Below are positions 1 through 12,150 of a DNA stretch of 64,000 nt, in pieces. The DNA is from Charina bottae (taxonomy: Eukaryota; Chordata; Lepidosauria; Squamata; Charinaidae): NCBI GenBank assembly GCA_023362775.1, contig JALMGJ010000012.1, forward strand, positions 25,079,001 through 25,143,000. The letters run 5' to 3'. The notes beneath the pieces are model-generated. The model ran no database searches. It saw only the letters and a list, made by a program, of their open reading frames with translations, and was not told where the DNA came from. Numbering within the stretch: the first letter of the stretch is position 1; each line of letters begins with the position of its first letter. The position numbers were made by a program, and so were the translations under genes.

Positions 1-1401
1 ATTAATTTTCCTTATTTATTTATTACAACATTTCTATATTAATTTTCGAGCATAAAAACAGTCTCCAAGGTAATTTGCAAAACCAAATACTCTGAGAGAA
101 CTGAAGCAGAATATTAAGAGCAAAGTTAACTACCGTTGGTCTTAAAAACTAGTTTGAAAAGCCAGGAAGAGCTGGCGAGGGGGGAAGGGGGTTTACGTTT
201 AACCTATCTAAAATTCATCAGGGGTGGAACTAATCTAACTTTTCTTGGGATAAAAGACTTTAACTGGGAAGTTACCACAGGAAAACCTTGCTCCTGCCTT
301 CCCACCAACCAAACCTATTTGTTTGTTGGATGTAAGAGAGACTTTCTGAAAATTACAGGCAAATTCATATGGGGAGAAGAAATCCTTCAAAGATTTATCA
401 ATAATTCGGCCCCTTCCATTCACACTGCATAACAAAATAGCTAAGATGAATTATTTCTTCCAAATGGAAGTGGTCGATGAGAATAAGACGGTCTCTACAA
501 GAATGAAGAGTTGGCCTCTGTAACAGTATTTGCATCTTCATGAAGGAAAACTCTATAAAAGCTTTGAGAGAAATGCATCATATTTCTGAGTGATTCCAGT
601 GAATATTTTGATGGGAAAAATATACCCCTCAAAGCATTTGACATGTGATTTGTATCTGTGAGCACACAAGTGTGTTCCAAGGCCATTTCCTCCAAAATTT
701 CTCTTTGCAGCCTGCAAGGAAAGGGTGGCTTCTCTCACAATAATTTCACCTTTCTATTGAACCAATCATTTGGGAGCACAGGCTAATCTGGATGTGTGGA
801 GAATTTACACATCACTCCCTGCCCAACCAGAGGAGAAGAAAACAGAGAGACACAATCACGGCATCTCTAAGCAGCAAAAGGAACTGATCGCCAAATCTAA
901 GCTGCAGTTAAGCAAATGAACCTTGAAGAGAAAGGTGGAAAACAATGTTGCAAACAGAGGCAGGATTAAAATGGGTGAGGGGTTTCAGTGCTTCTCTGAA
1001 TTGCTCACAGATGCACACCCTTAGCAAGCAGGCATTATTTATTGTCTTCTTGCAAGGGGACCAGCCCTTCTGTATCTAACAGAGTTGACAGGGCACCAGC
1101 GTATAGTACTTAGAGAAGTTTCACAATTTGCATTTCATATTAAAAAAAGAAAAAAGGGAAAAGGAAAGTGGCTTGTTTTGCAAGAAAAACACTGTTTCTT
1201 ACCATCACACCCATTCATACGCATGCATTCACAGATATATTCCACTAGTCCTGTGAGGTTAGAAATGGCTTTGCTAAGTAAGGATCAGACAGAAGATCCA
1301 ATCCAAGTTCAATAACATGGCTGCTGGGGTTGGGTGAGAGGTGTTTCATCCCCCCAAGAGTTTCAAAATGGGTATGATCAACCACAAAAAAGCAGGGTGA
1401 A

Positions 1402-1567
1402 CAGGGGTGCTCACAGGGAGGGAGTCAAAAAAGTCAAGATGGTGGCCATGACCATGTGATGGAAGTCTGCCCCTTTTCTACAATGCATATAAAAAGGGTG
1501 GGGCTTTGATTGCATGGTTGTGGCCACCATCTTGACTATTTTGATCCCCTCCCTTAAGATATCCCTG
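1402..1567. repeat. hairpin MITE (GTCAAGATGG family)
   Basis: The two halves are inverted repeats. The left end runs from CAGGGG through GTCAAGATGGTGGCC, and the right end mirrors it as GGCCACCATCTTGAC and closes with CCCTG. There is no coding capacity, so this is a non-autonomous DNA-transposon-like hairpin. The CAGGG/CCCTG ends suggest a hAT type, but I could not read a clear 8-bp TSD here. Related hairpins lie near 19.83, 34.99 and 61.78 kb. Confidence 0.6.
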
Positions 1568-2087
1568 CTGGCAAAATTATCCCTCTTCCCCCACTCTATC
1601 CCACATCCCAAGATACTCACCATCTGGCCCTAATTTACCTTTCCATTTTCTTCTTCTGGAAGGTAGGCATATTTATAAATAAAGCCCTGGGCTGTAGCCA
1701 CCTACCACCTTTATTTTCTAAGAATGCCTATGGGATCTACCTACAGTCCAACGGCATTCTGGGAAATTAACTGATTCTAGAGCAGTGCCCCTGCACCTGA
1801 GCAACTTCCAGAGGTGTGGGCTTCATCTCCCAGAATTCCCTAGCTAGCATGGCAATTAACGTCCTCATCCCTGGAAATCGCCCTTTTCGAGATGATGCTG
1901 CTTTCCACCACCACATGACTATCATCTTTCTAATTTTTGCTTTAAAAAAAAATGAAATAGAGCAGGAAGCTGATAGACATCAAGGAAAATGTCCATAGGT
2001 ATATTGGTACCTAAGCTATAATATCATTCAGCCAAGTCTGCTGGTTTCAGCTGATCCCTGAGAATAGACGCCCAGCAACGCTGGTCA

Positions 2088-2375
2088 GGTAAAGGTAAAG
2101 GTTCCCCCCGCACATTTGTGCAGTCGTGTCCGACTCTAGGGGCCGGTGCTCATCTCCGTTTGTTAGCCAAAGAGCCAGTGTTGTCCGAAGACGCTTCCAC
2201 GGTCATGTGGCCACATGACACGCGCAGAACGCTGTTACCTACCCACCGAAGTGGTACCTATTAATCTACTTGCATTTGCATGCTTTCGAATTGCTAGGTT
2301 GTCAAGAGCTGGAGGTAGTGCGGGAGCTCACTCCGTCACGTGGGGCTAGGGATTCAAACCTAATCCCTGCCATCC
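2088..2375 (-). repeat. tRNA-derived SINE, family A, head truncated
   Basis: This is an antisense copy of the SINE found complete at 7883, 22219 and 49928. It starts with the GGTAAAGG-type 3' tail, continues through the conserved central body, and breaks off in the B-box region near 2360, so the tRNA-like head is missing. Confidence 0.85.
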
Positions 2376-2448
2376 CTCCAGTGGGTGTGTAACCAAGATC
2401 TTAGGCACCTGGTAAAAATAAAGAATATGTGTTTCTAATCTTCTTTCC

Positions 2449-2467
2449 TCAAAAAAAAAAAAAAAAG
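2449..2467. repeat. poly(A) tract
   Basis: A run of A at the junction between the sequence beyond SINE A and the GC-rich 2.47-3.24 kb segment. It may be the tail of a retroposed fragment, but no matching TSD was identified. Confidence 0.5.
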
Positions 2468-2469
2468 GA

Positions 2470-3240
2470 ATGGCCTCAGCCCATTATCCTCACCACAGTA
2501 CCTTCTGTTAGAGATCGGGTTTCAACCAAGCACGTCTCACACTGTACTGGGCCAGCCTCTGCCTCAGGTCTCCAGCGAGGAGTCAGCAGATGAGCTGCCC
2601 CTGTTGAACCCCCAGGAGACCGAAGAAGAGGTAGCTCCAGATCTAAACCCGGCTCCAGAAACAGACCCAGTACCAGAGGGGAGGGGAGATGTGGCAGCAT
2701 CTCAGCCTTCAGAGGCTGAGCAGGAGCAAACCCTGGATCGTGGTTTGTCCCCACCCTCCAGCCAGCAGCCAGCTGCTCCCACTCAGACCCCTAGCTCACC
2801 TGAGTCGCCCAAGCAGCAAAGGTGGCAGAGAATGAGGGCTGCCTTAAAGGAAAGGCGCAGGAGCGCCTGTTTTGTGGCTAGAGAACAACAGAGGAGAGAT
2901 GGTGAGTGCAGCCAGGAGCCAGCCAACAGCTGGCTGCCTCAAGATAAATTAGCAGAGGGGCCATGAGCAAAGCTGTGGAAACAACTTGCATTATTGCCGC
3001 GACCACTTCCTGCACCCCGCCTGGATTTCCTGGATCTTGCTTTGGACTATCGCTGACCTGCTTGCTACAACCCTTGACCTTGGCTCCGGACTCTCGTTTA
3101 CCTGCTTGCTCCAATCCTGACCTCTGCTATTGGCTTCTCAACTATCCCTGAACTTGGTTTACCGGCTCTGTTGGCTTGCAACTCACGGTTGGTGAACGGA
3201 CGTTTGTCTCCTGCTTGATATCTCACTGTCAGCCTCTGTG
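2470..3240 (+). other. GC-rich segment with a 120-codon ORF, possible LTR-element remnant
   Basis: This block has a base composition unlike its flanks. It holds an open frame at 2604-2966 rich in Pro, Glu, Gln and Arg, with a cluster ALKERRRS in its second half. Downstream is a tract of repeated 'gacctgcttgct / ttgacctt / ggactct' phrases, reminiscent of reptile LTR-retrotransposon terminal regions. I cannot identify the protein and see no reverse transcriptase, protease or matched second LTR. It could equally be an unrelated processed sequence. Confidence 0.3.
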
Positions 3241-3668
3241 AAACCTGGCACCCGAGGCTAGCCAGCACACACACAAGCTTGAAGGAGGAGGCAGCCTCTG
3301 CTGTAACCTAATCTTACTTGCTTTGCGTAGGAGGGGCTGAATCCCGGTTTCCTGTTCCCTTCTCTTTTCTTTTTCTACTTGAATCTCCACCAGGGAGGAT
3401 GGCCTTTCTATGGCTGTCCACGTGTTTTTCATACTTCCATACAGCAAGGCCACATTAAAGAAGCATGTGGGTTTGGTCAGAGCCTTCTTGCTCACATGCA
3501 TGGACCGTTTCTACGAAGGAACTGTGAGTTACAATAAAATTGTAAACTCTTTTTTTATGTAACTTTACATTAACATGTGAAGTGTGTCTATTTTGTGTTT
3601 TGAACTGATTAGGCCTTGTGCAAGTTTATGGGAATGCTTCTACTCTGCTACATACTAATAAGAAGCTG

Positions 3669-3772
3669 CATGGAGTTCTGGTACTACCATCCCAGAATTC
3701 CTACATTGGGTTATGGGCCCAGCACGCTTCCGCTGCGTGGAGTTCTGGTACTACCATCCCAGAATTCCTACA
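3669..3772 (+). repeat. 67-bp-spaced direct duplication
   Basis: A block of about 35 bp (from TGGAGTTCTGGTACTACC to AGAATTCCTACA) occurs at 3671 and again at 3738 with no change I can see. This is a short local duplication. The phrase 'cccagaattc' also appears in the hAT MITE at 60.9 kb, so it may derive from a MITE. Confidence 0.7.
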
Positions 3773-3789
3773 CCTTCCTGGTGCTAGTA

Positions 3790-4550
3790 AGGGCTCCAAG
3801 ATAGGAGCTGAAAGTTCCTCTGATAATAGGGCTTTCAGTGTTCAGACTTATATTTGGTAACAATAATATTCCTTCTGCAAAGGTAGCTTTAATGAGCTGG
3901 TCCCTGGGCTTATTAAAGTCCAGATGCTCTAAACTGCTGAGTGCTCCTGAGTGTTCCAGGAGACCAAAATCGTGAAGGTCATTAAAAGGCCAGAGACTTT
4001 GGGCCAGGTTGTTGAGAAGTCTTCCAGTTCATTAGGATTCTGAATTCCTCTAAAATATATCAGGGTCCTGAAGGACAAACTCAGTGCATCTTATTAATAA
4101 CTCTCTTCCCTGGAACATTTCCCCCCTCAAGCTCTTCAGCTTTTCAGCTAAATTAAGCATTGCAGAAAAATAATAGAACAATTTGGTTTCTTATTCTCCA
4201 GCTTTCCAGTAATAAAGTTTACAAATGCTGTATGTAGGGGACACCAAGGAACTCATTTTAACTCTCCCCACCATCTTCTGATTATGCAGACAACCCATTT
4301 AATTTGAAGTGTCCAGGTTTCTTCTAATTTTATTACTGTTTGGCCCTCTTCCATGGTGTCTTAATCAACATGCTTGTTATTTGTGCTTAGCTGTTAAGCA
4401 TAAACCAGTTATTATACAGATAATAAAGTAAACTGCAACTGAAAGGGGGAGATTCTAGTGCCACCAAATACCCAAAACGTTTGTCGCCATTAAATCATTT
4501 GTGTCTCAGACCCATTTGGATGAATGACAGCTACGTTCTGCTCTGGATGA
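3790..4550. other. unique AT-rich sequence, nothing recognised
   Basis: No repeat family, long ORF or RNA-like structure was recognised. Apparent ORFs are short and stop-rich. Confidence 0.5.
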
Positions 4551-4607
4551 GGTGAGTTACTTTAGAGAACTGATCTGCTGCCAAATTGGTGAAAAGCAAG
4601 GGGAATT

Positions 4608-4967
4608 GTGGTGTTGGAGGAAAATTCTGAGAGTGCCTTGGACTGCAAGAAGATCAAACCAGTCCATACTCCAGGAAATAAAGCCAGACTGCTCACTTGA
4701 GGGAATGATATTAAAGGCAAAACTGAAGTACTTTGGCCACATAATGAGAAGACAGGATACCCTGGAGAAGAAGCTGATGCTGGGGAAAGTGGAAGGCAAA
4801 AGGAAGAGGGGCCGACCAAGGGCAAGACGGATGGATGATATTCTGGAGGTGACAGACTCAACCATGGGGGAGCTGGGGATGGTGACGGCCAACAGGAAGC
4901 TCTGGCGTGGGCTGGTCCATGAAGTCACAAAGAGTCGGAAGCGACTGAACGAATAAACAACAACAAA
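4608..4967 (+). mobile_element. BovB (RTE) LINE 3' end, 5'-truncated
   Basis: The encoded text (frame reading LWCWRKILRVPWTARRSN, then FGHIMRRQDTLEKK) is nearly the same as the 3' end of the 16.1-19.3 kb BovB. It closes with the same GAATAAACAACAACA tail. The insertion is bounded by a perfect 10-bp TSD, AAGGGGAATT (4598-4607 and 4968-4977). Short 5'-truncated copies are typical of target-primed reverse transcription. The frame stays open to the element's natural stop, so this copy is young. Confidence 0.9.
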
Positions 4968-5234
4968 AAGGGGAATTAGGTGCCAAGAGAATTGTGTTTT
5001 TCTAGTTCAAAGCAAACCACACACTGAATGTGGCAAAAGCAATTATCTGTTACATGTGTGGCCTGAAAACGGAAGAGGACACCCCCCCCCCCACATCCAT
5101 ATTTCCACATAGGAAGTTACAGCCATGAGCCACTCGCAAACAATTTACACAAGGGTCGATTGGACAGAACTTCTGTGTTGGACTGATGGGGAGAAAGTAG
5201 GCGATAGAATTGAGGAAAATTCAAATTTTCATAG

Positions 5235-5672
5235 AGAGGGCATGCTGCGGACCCCCTCTATAAAAGAATTCCATCTAGCGGGGTCCCGGAGGCGAGCCTT
5301 CTCTGCAGTAGCACCAGCCCTATGGAACATCCTCCCACCAGGGATAAGACAGGCCCCTTCACTCCTGGACTTCAGGAAAAAATTAAATACTTGGCTCTGT
5401 GATCTCGCCTGGGGCAAAAAGGAAAGTGGTCAAGCCTGGGTATGGCTGATTCCCTAGAGCCGCCTTAAATATCTCAAATATTTTAAGTATGTTCAACGTC
5501 ACTGTAAGAACCATCTACCACTTGGATTTTATTGTATTTTTATTGTATTTATATTTTTATTGTTTTTATTGTATTTTATTGATATTATGTTGTGAACCAC
5601 CCAGAGTCCCTCCTTGAGGGGGAGATGGGCGGTTATAGAAATTTGATAAATAAATTTAATAAAATCTAATCA
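5235..5672 (+). mobile_element. L2-like LINE 3' end
   Basis: The end of the second ORF is readable (frame with RAFSAVAPALWNILPPGIRQ then FRKKLNTWL), a hallmark of the C terminus of L2/CR1-group polymerases. It is followed by a 3' UTR ending 'gggagatgggcggttatagaa...ataaataaat'. The same 3' tail recurs near 26.7, 29.55, 49.2 and 53.3 kb. The copy is 5'-truncated. Confidence 0.8.
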
Positions 5673-5749
5673 TAGCCAGTTTGTGGAGCAACTTCCACAA
5701 GTAAATTCAGCTCAAAGCAGTTTACAGGATAGACATTGTAAATATAATA

Positions 5750-6115
5750 GCTGCCAGTTTGGTCTAGTGGTTAAGGCAATGGGCTAGAAACCAGGAGACT
5801 GAGAGTTCTAGTCCCGCCTTAGGCATGAAAGCCGGCTGGGGTACCTTGGGCCAGTCACTCTCTTTCAGGCCTAGGAAGGAGCCAATGGCCAACCAGGAGA
5901 CTGAGAGTTCTAGTCCCGCCTTAGGCATGAAAGCTGGCTGGGTGACCTTGGGCCAGTCACTCTCTCTCAGCCCAATTCACCTCGCAGGGTTGCTATTGTG
6001 GGAAAAATAGGAGGAGGAAGGAGTATTTGGTATGTTCGCCGCCTTGAGTTATTTATAAAAATAATAAACGTGGGATAGAAAATAAATAAATAAAATAAAA
6101 ATAAATAAAAATTAG
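5750..6115 (+). repeat. tRNA-derived SINE, family B, with duplicated 102-bp module
   Basis: The tRNA-like head has A-box TGGTCTAGTGG and B-box-like AGTTCTAGTCC. The segment containing the B box and the following body occurs twice exactly 102 bp apart (AGGCATGAAAG at 5821 and 5923). The 3' part (CGCCTTGAGTTATTTATAAAAATAATAAA) ends in an (A)nT-rich tail. It resembles published squamate tRNA SINEs; I do not assign a subfamily name. Confidence 0.85.
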
Positions 6116-6494
6116 GGCTGCACAAATCTTCAAATACCTGTTTTATGTTGAAGAAAGTTTGAGAAAGCACTCCCTTGACACTGCTTTGGGAAGCAACATT
6201 GCTTTGTCACTTTTAAGAGGACAATGAAGTTGGCTTTGCTCTGTTTCCCAGCCCCTCCACAGCATAGCATCTGGTCAAAACATTTGGGTGGTCTGCTCAG
6301 GCTTCTCCAGTGATGGTGGCTTAAAAGCCTACATCGTTGGAACTTGCCAGAAGCAACTTTAGGAACCCTCTGCTCAGCCTCCTCCGACTTGCAAAGCCCA
6401 GAAGTAGCCTGCACAGAAAAGTCCGCTGGTTTTTACAAGTGGCAGGTAAGGAACCCAGGAAGCTTTCCAAAAACTTCTTTTAGGAGTTTCAGAG

Positions 6495-6640
6495 ATGCTG
6501 CTTTTCCATAGCTGCGCCAGCCCCATGGAATGGCCCTACTAGAGCTGAGATTATCTCTTTCCGTTACCTCAAGGAAGCAGCTGAAAATGGAGCTCTTCCA
6601 GAGAGGGTTTGGAACTTGATCTCTAGTGGGGCTTTTTGTT
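6495..6640 (+). mobile_element. L2/CR1-like LINE fragment
   Basis: Decayed equivalent of the LINE C-terminal region: 'gcgccagccccatggaatggccctac' followed by a region encoding LKMELFQRGF. It is degenerate, with stops; ends are approximate. Confidence 0.5.
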
Positions 6641-7208
6641 TGTTTTTTAGGTTTTGGGTTTGTGTCTTTTTAAGGTTTCTATTTCAAAACAGATTGTGAA
6701 GTTTTTGTCATTTGCGTATTCTTTTAACACCACCAAGAGTACTGCAAGATTGCAGCAGGGTATGAATGTGATAATTAAATGAAGTGCTTTGTCCATCGTC
6801 CAAAGCTCCTCTTCAGAGTCAATGTCATTGCCTTCCAGAAGCTTAAAAACCATGAATATATAAAATTACATTAATGCAATTGAAGTTCATATTTAGAAAA
6901 GATAAATATTTAAAAGAGTATAGGATAACTCAATTAGTCAGTTAACAATAGTCAGTGTCAACATTATCAGCAAGGCAATCACATAAAGTAAGTCCTCCTT
7001 ATGAAGAGAGTCTAGATGGCTTCTCCATAAAAGATGAAAATGAAACATGATGACATTAATGCATTTCAAACTAAAGCTGGAGACAAACTTCTGGGTGAAA
7101 TTTATGGACAGGGAACTTGGATGGGTGATTTCTCCACATTTCTCCAGGAGGAGGAGGTACTTTCCAACCATTTCTCAGTCAGGACACCCCTCCCCCCTCA
7201 CCACTACT

Positions 7209-7222
7209 GAAAAAGCCCCCCC
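7209..7222. repeat. poly(C) tract
   Basis: Homopolymer run of C within otherwise unique sequence. Confidence 0.8.
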
Positions 7223-7439
7223 CCCCCCCCAGAGATGTTGTTCTGTCCTGATGGGATGGAATGGAAAGGCAAGAAGCCAGAGAGGAAGCAGAATGCCTAA
7301 GAGATGATTGTACAAGGACAGGTGACCAGTTTGGCCAGCTTGGGACTAAACAGCCATACTGAAAAATGCATTTAATCATATCAGGTAAAAACTAGTTGAT
7401 GGTTTTGTTGTGTACAACATGCAAAACTTAGTTATAATA

Positions 7440-7575
7440 ATAGTTTTGCTGGATCAAGCCAAGGCTCATCTTTGGCTTCTCACTGTGGCCAACCAAATAC
7501 CTCTGAGGTGCTCATAGGCAAGAAGCAGGTTCTTGGCAAGTTCCTGCCTTTGTTCCCCTGAAGCTGGTATTTGCA
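7440..7575 (+). repeat. old interspersed repeat fragment
   Basis: The phrases 'tgctggatcaagccaa', 'ttctcactgtggccaacca' and 'aactt...ctggtatttgcagacatcct' match, from memory, a widespread amniote/squamate interspersed repeat ('transcript of a LINE 3' region' type). It is strongly diverged, and I cannot name the family. Confidence 0.4.
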
Positions 7576-7882
7576 GACATCCTGGCCCAACTTAAAGGTG
7601 ACTCAAGACTCAAGATAGACTTGTTCTCCATGAATGTTGTGCAAACCCAGAAAATGAATTAATTCAGTACCCAGGTTAAGTGTGTTGTGTGAACACAGCC
7701 AGTAAGATCATGAACACACTAGCTTATCCATGGTCAGAAAGGGATATTGGGAACTGATCATGGGCAATGTGAAGGGAAAGAATGTAATTCCACCCAAATC
7801 TCCAAGGTCTTGAATGGTGCAGGCCCAACCTTATATAGTGCAAAACCATATTTGTTTATAGTGCAACCCATATTTTGCATTA

Positions 7883-8215
7883 GGGGCGTGGTGGCTGAGC
7901 AGGTAAGACACCAGGCTTGTCAATCGGAAGATCGCAAGTTCGTAGGTTCGAATCCCTAGCCCTGCGTGACGGAGTGAGCTCCCGCACTCACCCCAGCTCT
8001 TCCCAACCTAGCAATTCGAAAGCATGCAAATGCAAGTAGATTAATAGGTACCACTTTGGTGGGTAGGTAACAGCGTTCCGCATTTGTCATGCCAGCCACA
8101 TGATCGTGGAAGCGTCTTCGGACAACACTGGCTCTTCGGCTAACAAACGGAGATGAGCACCGGCCCCTAGAGTCAGACACGACTGCACAAATGTGCGGGG
8201 GGAACCTTTACCTTT
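7883..8215 (+). repeat. tRNA-derived SINE, family A, full length
   Basis: The head has A-box-like TGGCTGAGCAGG and B-box GGTTCGAATCC, within a tRNA-like block whose 5' GGGGC can pair with GCCCT downstream of the B box. The body ends with AGAGTCAGACACGACTG and the tail AACCTTTACCTTT. The loop TTGTCAA near the middle of the head would place GTC where an anticodon sits, hinting at a tRNA-Asp-like ancestor (weak inference). Not a functional tRNA gene. Confidence 0.9.
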
Positions 8216-8454
8216 TTAATATTTGTTTTAAGTTTTCAGGGGAGATTTATTTTTTAACAGTCACATATGCCTGAACAGGTTTCACAAAAAGACCAAGAAT
8301 ATTTTTCTGTGGATCATCATTAGTATTGAAGGGTTTATGTTAACTCAAGATAAAGCCAGAATGCTCTGCTAATGGAACCAACTACCTAGACTGTTAATGG
8401 GTTATTCTTCACACAAGGATTGAAGGGCACAGACTGGTGAGGCTTTTTTGCAAA

Positions 8455-8525
8455 TTCTCTGGTTCTAGCATTTGGATGTCAAGATGCTCTATAAGGCCCC
8501 TCCAACTCTGATGATTCTATGGCTC
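8455..8525 (+). mobile_element. CR1-like LINE 3' end
   Basis: The text 'aaggcccctccaactctgatgattctatggctctg' is the usual CR1 3' terminus with its ATTCTATG-type repeat. Only the tail remains. Confidence 0.6.
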
Positions 8526-8529
8526 TGTT

Positions 8530-9780
8530 TTTTATGCTGAACGGAAAGCATTCAGTGTTAATTTTTTAAATAAGCGCTGAAAAAACCTTCTCCCACCACC
8601 CATAAATTGAGAATTTATGTTGTGAATGGCACTTCATCACATAAATGTACACATACACTGCAATGTTTCAATGGATATGTGAAATGATACTTGCTGTTTT
8701 GACCAGAATAATTTCTATATTGCCATGAACTCACAACTGTGCTGGCATGAAAATCACACCATTTCAAGTAGGCTCATTCATTGGCTTTATAAGACAGTTA
8801 GACCTTGTTCATGGAAATAAGTCAGGATTCAATTGTGGCAAACAGAATATGAGCTAATTGTTAAAGGAGAAAAGCCTGGTAAACATTTCAAACAGGTACT
8901 TTCAAAGAACTGCATAAAACATTTTGATTCTTTTTTTCCATCAAGAAAAGGAGCCAGCAAATCTGGTGAGAATTTGACCTCCATCAGAGTATCACAAGAA
9001 ATGCAATCTTGATATGATGTCCTTCCTTTTCCTTAAATACAAATTTTCTTTTCCCTTTTTAGAGCCTTCAAACTAAAATAGATTAGAAAAAATAAATAAG
9101 GATACTTATTTATAGCTTGAGAGAGAGATAAAAGAAAAAAACAGACAAGGGTACATTCATGCAACCCCCAAGTTCTACGTCATTCTTCATGCAACTCATC
9201 CTGTCTTTTGCTACCTCTCTATTCATGAAAAAAGATGCCTGCCAAAATGGGCTGTTATTAAAAGGGGGCAAGCCATTTCAAAGCAATCTCGCTTGGTGAT
9301 TATCCTACTTGTATTGTGTCTCCCATTTTCATTCCTCTCTCTTTTTCTCCTACTTTCATTTGCAGAAAACAAATTTTCCAAATGATGTTAATTAGAGCCG
9401 TTCCTTAATAACAAGTGGGCAAAATCAGCCAACACACAAATCCTAGGTCACGAACTCTATTCTTCACTTGGTGGAAATAACGGTGGCCAATAAACACCAT
9501 TCAAATGGAAATTATGGCAATCCTTGGGCCGTAATTGGCTGAATATATTTTCAGAAGAAGGGAGATTCTCATGTGGTCTAGGATGACTGCTGACTTCATT
9601 GCAACGTTTCTAACAGATGTCTTTAAAGGATGGCTGATAGGGTGAAATTAAAAGGATTTTGAGAATAAGTTAATATCCTTCTCTGCATGCAGATATGCAA
9701 AAGGATCACACATTTCTTCCCATTGCTTGGGGGGTCTTTTGACCAAGATGGGCACAGGTGGCGGTTTTACAGACTTCTTT
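8530..9780. other. unique AT-rich sequence
   Basis: No repeats or ORFs recognised. A polypyrimidine tract ending in CAG near 9365 resembles a splice acceptor, but no open frame follows. Some stretches (around 9480-9545) look unlike the decayed repeats nearby and could be conserved noncoding DNA; cross-species alignment would decide. Confidence 0.4.
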
Positions 9781-9943
9781 AATCTGCCCAAAACGAATTC
9801 TTGTTCTCATCTTTTGTGTAAATATCTGTTCTTAAAGGACTAGTAACAGTTGTTCTGTTTTGTGTTAAGGCCAATCCTGCCTCATTGGAAGGCATCAAAA
9901 GTACATTATTATTTTCAAGCCTTTGTTCTGTCTCAAGCACCCA

Positions 9944-9963
9944 ACACACACACACACACACAA
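9944..9963. repeat. (CA)n microsatellite
   Basis: Short CA dinucleotide run. Confidence 0.85.
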
Positions 9964-10186
9964 AATGGTGGCATATATTTAACTATTCTTGGCTGCCGAA
10001 AACTCAGATATGTCTGTATTTTCCTATAATCTTGCTTGCTTCAAATATTATTTTTTTTTACAAATCAGGAACTACTATGGTAAGATTTTTCATGTAATGG
10101 TTATTTTCTGTGCTGGCAATTTTAAGGGTTAACCCATCTGTATCAGTGATGTTTCTTAATAAAAAATAATTCTGCTGATTTTGAGA

Positions 10187-10189
10187 CGA

Positions 10190-10241
<52 letters not shown>

Positions 10242-10292
10242 GGGAGGGAGGGAGGGAGGGAGGGGGGAGGGGGAGGGAGGGAGGGGGAGGGG
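10187..10292. repeat. (GAAA)n-(GGGA)n purine microsatellite
   Basis: GAAA units run to about 10241 and then change to GGGA/GGGGA units. The strand is all-purine for about 100 nt, so triplex formation is conceivable. Confidence 0.95.
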
Positions 10293-10780
10293 AGTTATAC
10301 AGTATGTCCAACTCATATAACAGGGTCAGTTAAAGATTTAACAATTGTATATCCAAAAGATGCTAAGTTTGTTTAGTTTTAGTTTGGCAGAGGACAGCTG
10401 GATTAGGATGTTGTACAACCCACCCGGTTTGATTAATTTATGAGTCTTCTATTGTGCAACTCAGTACTCATGATGATGATCATGATGATGATGATGGTGG
10501 TGGAAGAAAAAAGAAAAAAGGGAGGGGATAGGAAATTGGGTTCTAAACAGAACAACTCCAAAAACCTTGACTATAGTTTTTTTGCAAATTTCTGGCATCC
10601 CTTTATGGACTTTTTGTTGACACCAGGATTGAAAAGTTGATGTTTGATGGATTTGCTTATAGATATGGGAAGAAGAGATACCTGTTTGTAACCTTATGGA
10701 GGTGAAGAGTTATTATATTCGTTGTGATGAAGGTTGGAATTCACTTCTTTATAAACAGTATTTCTTTTATTTTTATTATA

Positions 10781-10848
10781 TTCTTTCTTTTCTTTTCTTT
10801 TCTTTTCTTTTCTTTTCTTTTCTTTTCTTTTTCTTTTCTTTTCTTTTT
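10781..10848. repeat. (TTTTC)n microsatellite
   Basis: Pentanucleotide TTTTC repeats with a few interruptions. The ORF covering it is spurious. Confidence 0.95.
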
Positions 10849-11057
10849 TCCTGCATTTTTATTCCTTTCTTTCCATTCTCTCTGTCTCTAAGTTTAGTTT
10901 GTATTACTTTTTACTATCGTAATTAAAATTATTAATAAAAATTATATTCAAAAATCTTGACTGTATTGCTTAAAAGTCTTCTTCCTTGCCCCTTTTGCCC
11001 CCACCCCAAAAGACATTTACAAAGAAATCAAATTAAATGTGTTGTATGAGTGCAACC

Positions 11058-11077
11058 AGTCAGTCAGTCAGTCAGTA
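11058..11077. repeat. (CAGT)5 microsatellite
   Basis: Five CAGT units in unique sequence. Confidence 0.85.
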
Positions 11078-11279
11078 CTGGGGCAGAAAAGTTGCAAAAT
11101 GGAACCAAGGTGATTGTGGGTTTATCTACCCTTCCCTGATCAGCTCTATTGTGTGAATACAAAGCCTAGTCAATCAGTCCTCAAAGAAAAGAATTGGATT
11201 CTAGAGCAGCTGAAAATCAGACTTCTCCAAATCTGTTGTTGTTCAGTGATATAGACCAGAAAGGACATGCTATTTGGAG

Positions 11280-12150
11280 GGGACTTTTGGGGGTATAGAG
11301 TTCAACTCCTTGCTGAATGCAGAAAAGAATCCAAATTAAACAGATGACTTCCTAGCCTTCACCAATAATATGGAGCCCACCACCTCTCTGGATCATTATT
11401 TCCTCAATTTTCTAGCATTCAATTAGAAAGTTCATTCTTATGAACATGAATTACTATTATTAAATGTCTTCCAGTCTGGAATGATAGGAAAGAGCTCTGG
11501 ACTTTTTCTGGGTAACATCTTTTCAGGTATTTGAAAAATGGTATCATATCCTGCTTAGTCTTCTCTTCTTAAGACTAAACTTTCCTAATTCCTTCAATCA
11601 CTTTTAATGCAACTTAGTTTCTAATCTGCTGTTCAGCCTCATTGCCATTCCTTGAATGTGCTCAAGACTGATTCCTTAGTGAGATACCTCAAATGAGACA
11701 TAGTGCATAAGGGAGGATTTGAAAATGCTGAATAACATGAAACAATTATTTCCTGTACTTTGGAGAAAGCTTGATGAAGCTTGCAATCACATCATATTGT
11801 TGACTCATATGCAATTTGCAGTCAATTACTACTCTGAGATGTTTGTTCACAAGTACTGTTACCAAACCAAACAACCCAGTCCTGCATCTGTGCGCACTTT
11901 GTTTTGGTTTCCTAAGTGAAGAGTTCTGCATATTTGTCTCCATTAAATTTCATTTTGTTACTTTCAGTCCATTTCTCTAGCCTATTGAGAAAGTTTTGAA
12001 TTTCTTCTTGGGAATTCTTGGGTTTTATCCCCTCTTTTGTCATCTGCAAATCTGATAAAAGTTCCCTTCACTTCTTCATCCAAGACATTTATACGGAGTA
12101 CTACACTCAGAACTGATCCTGGTGGGACCCCACATAATACAAAATAAAGG
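11280..12150 (-). mobile_element. old CR1-group LINE, 3' portion
   Basis: Antisense text such as 'tctctagcctattgagaaagttttgaatttcttc', 'gtcatctgcaaatctgataaaag' and 'actgatcctggtgggacccca' is diagnostic for the long amniote CR1 region usually seen in reverse orientation. The left end, near 11290, still shows 'agttcaactccttgc', the equivalent of the 3' end. No reading frame survives; this is one of the oldest repeats in the window. Confidence 0.7.

Noticed and set aside
9300..9400. Splice acceptor-like tract near 9365
   Set aside because: No open frame of useful length follows; pyrimidine-rich tracts are common here.
10187..10241. CRISPR-like or other regular array
   Set aside because: It is a simple tetranucleotide repeat with no spacers; the genome is vertebrate.
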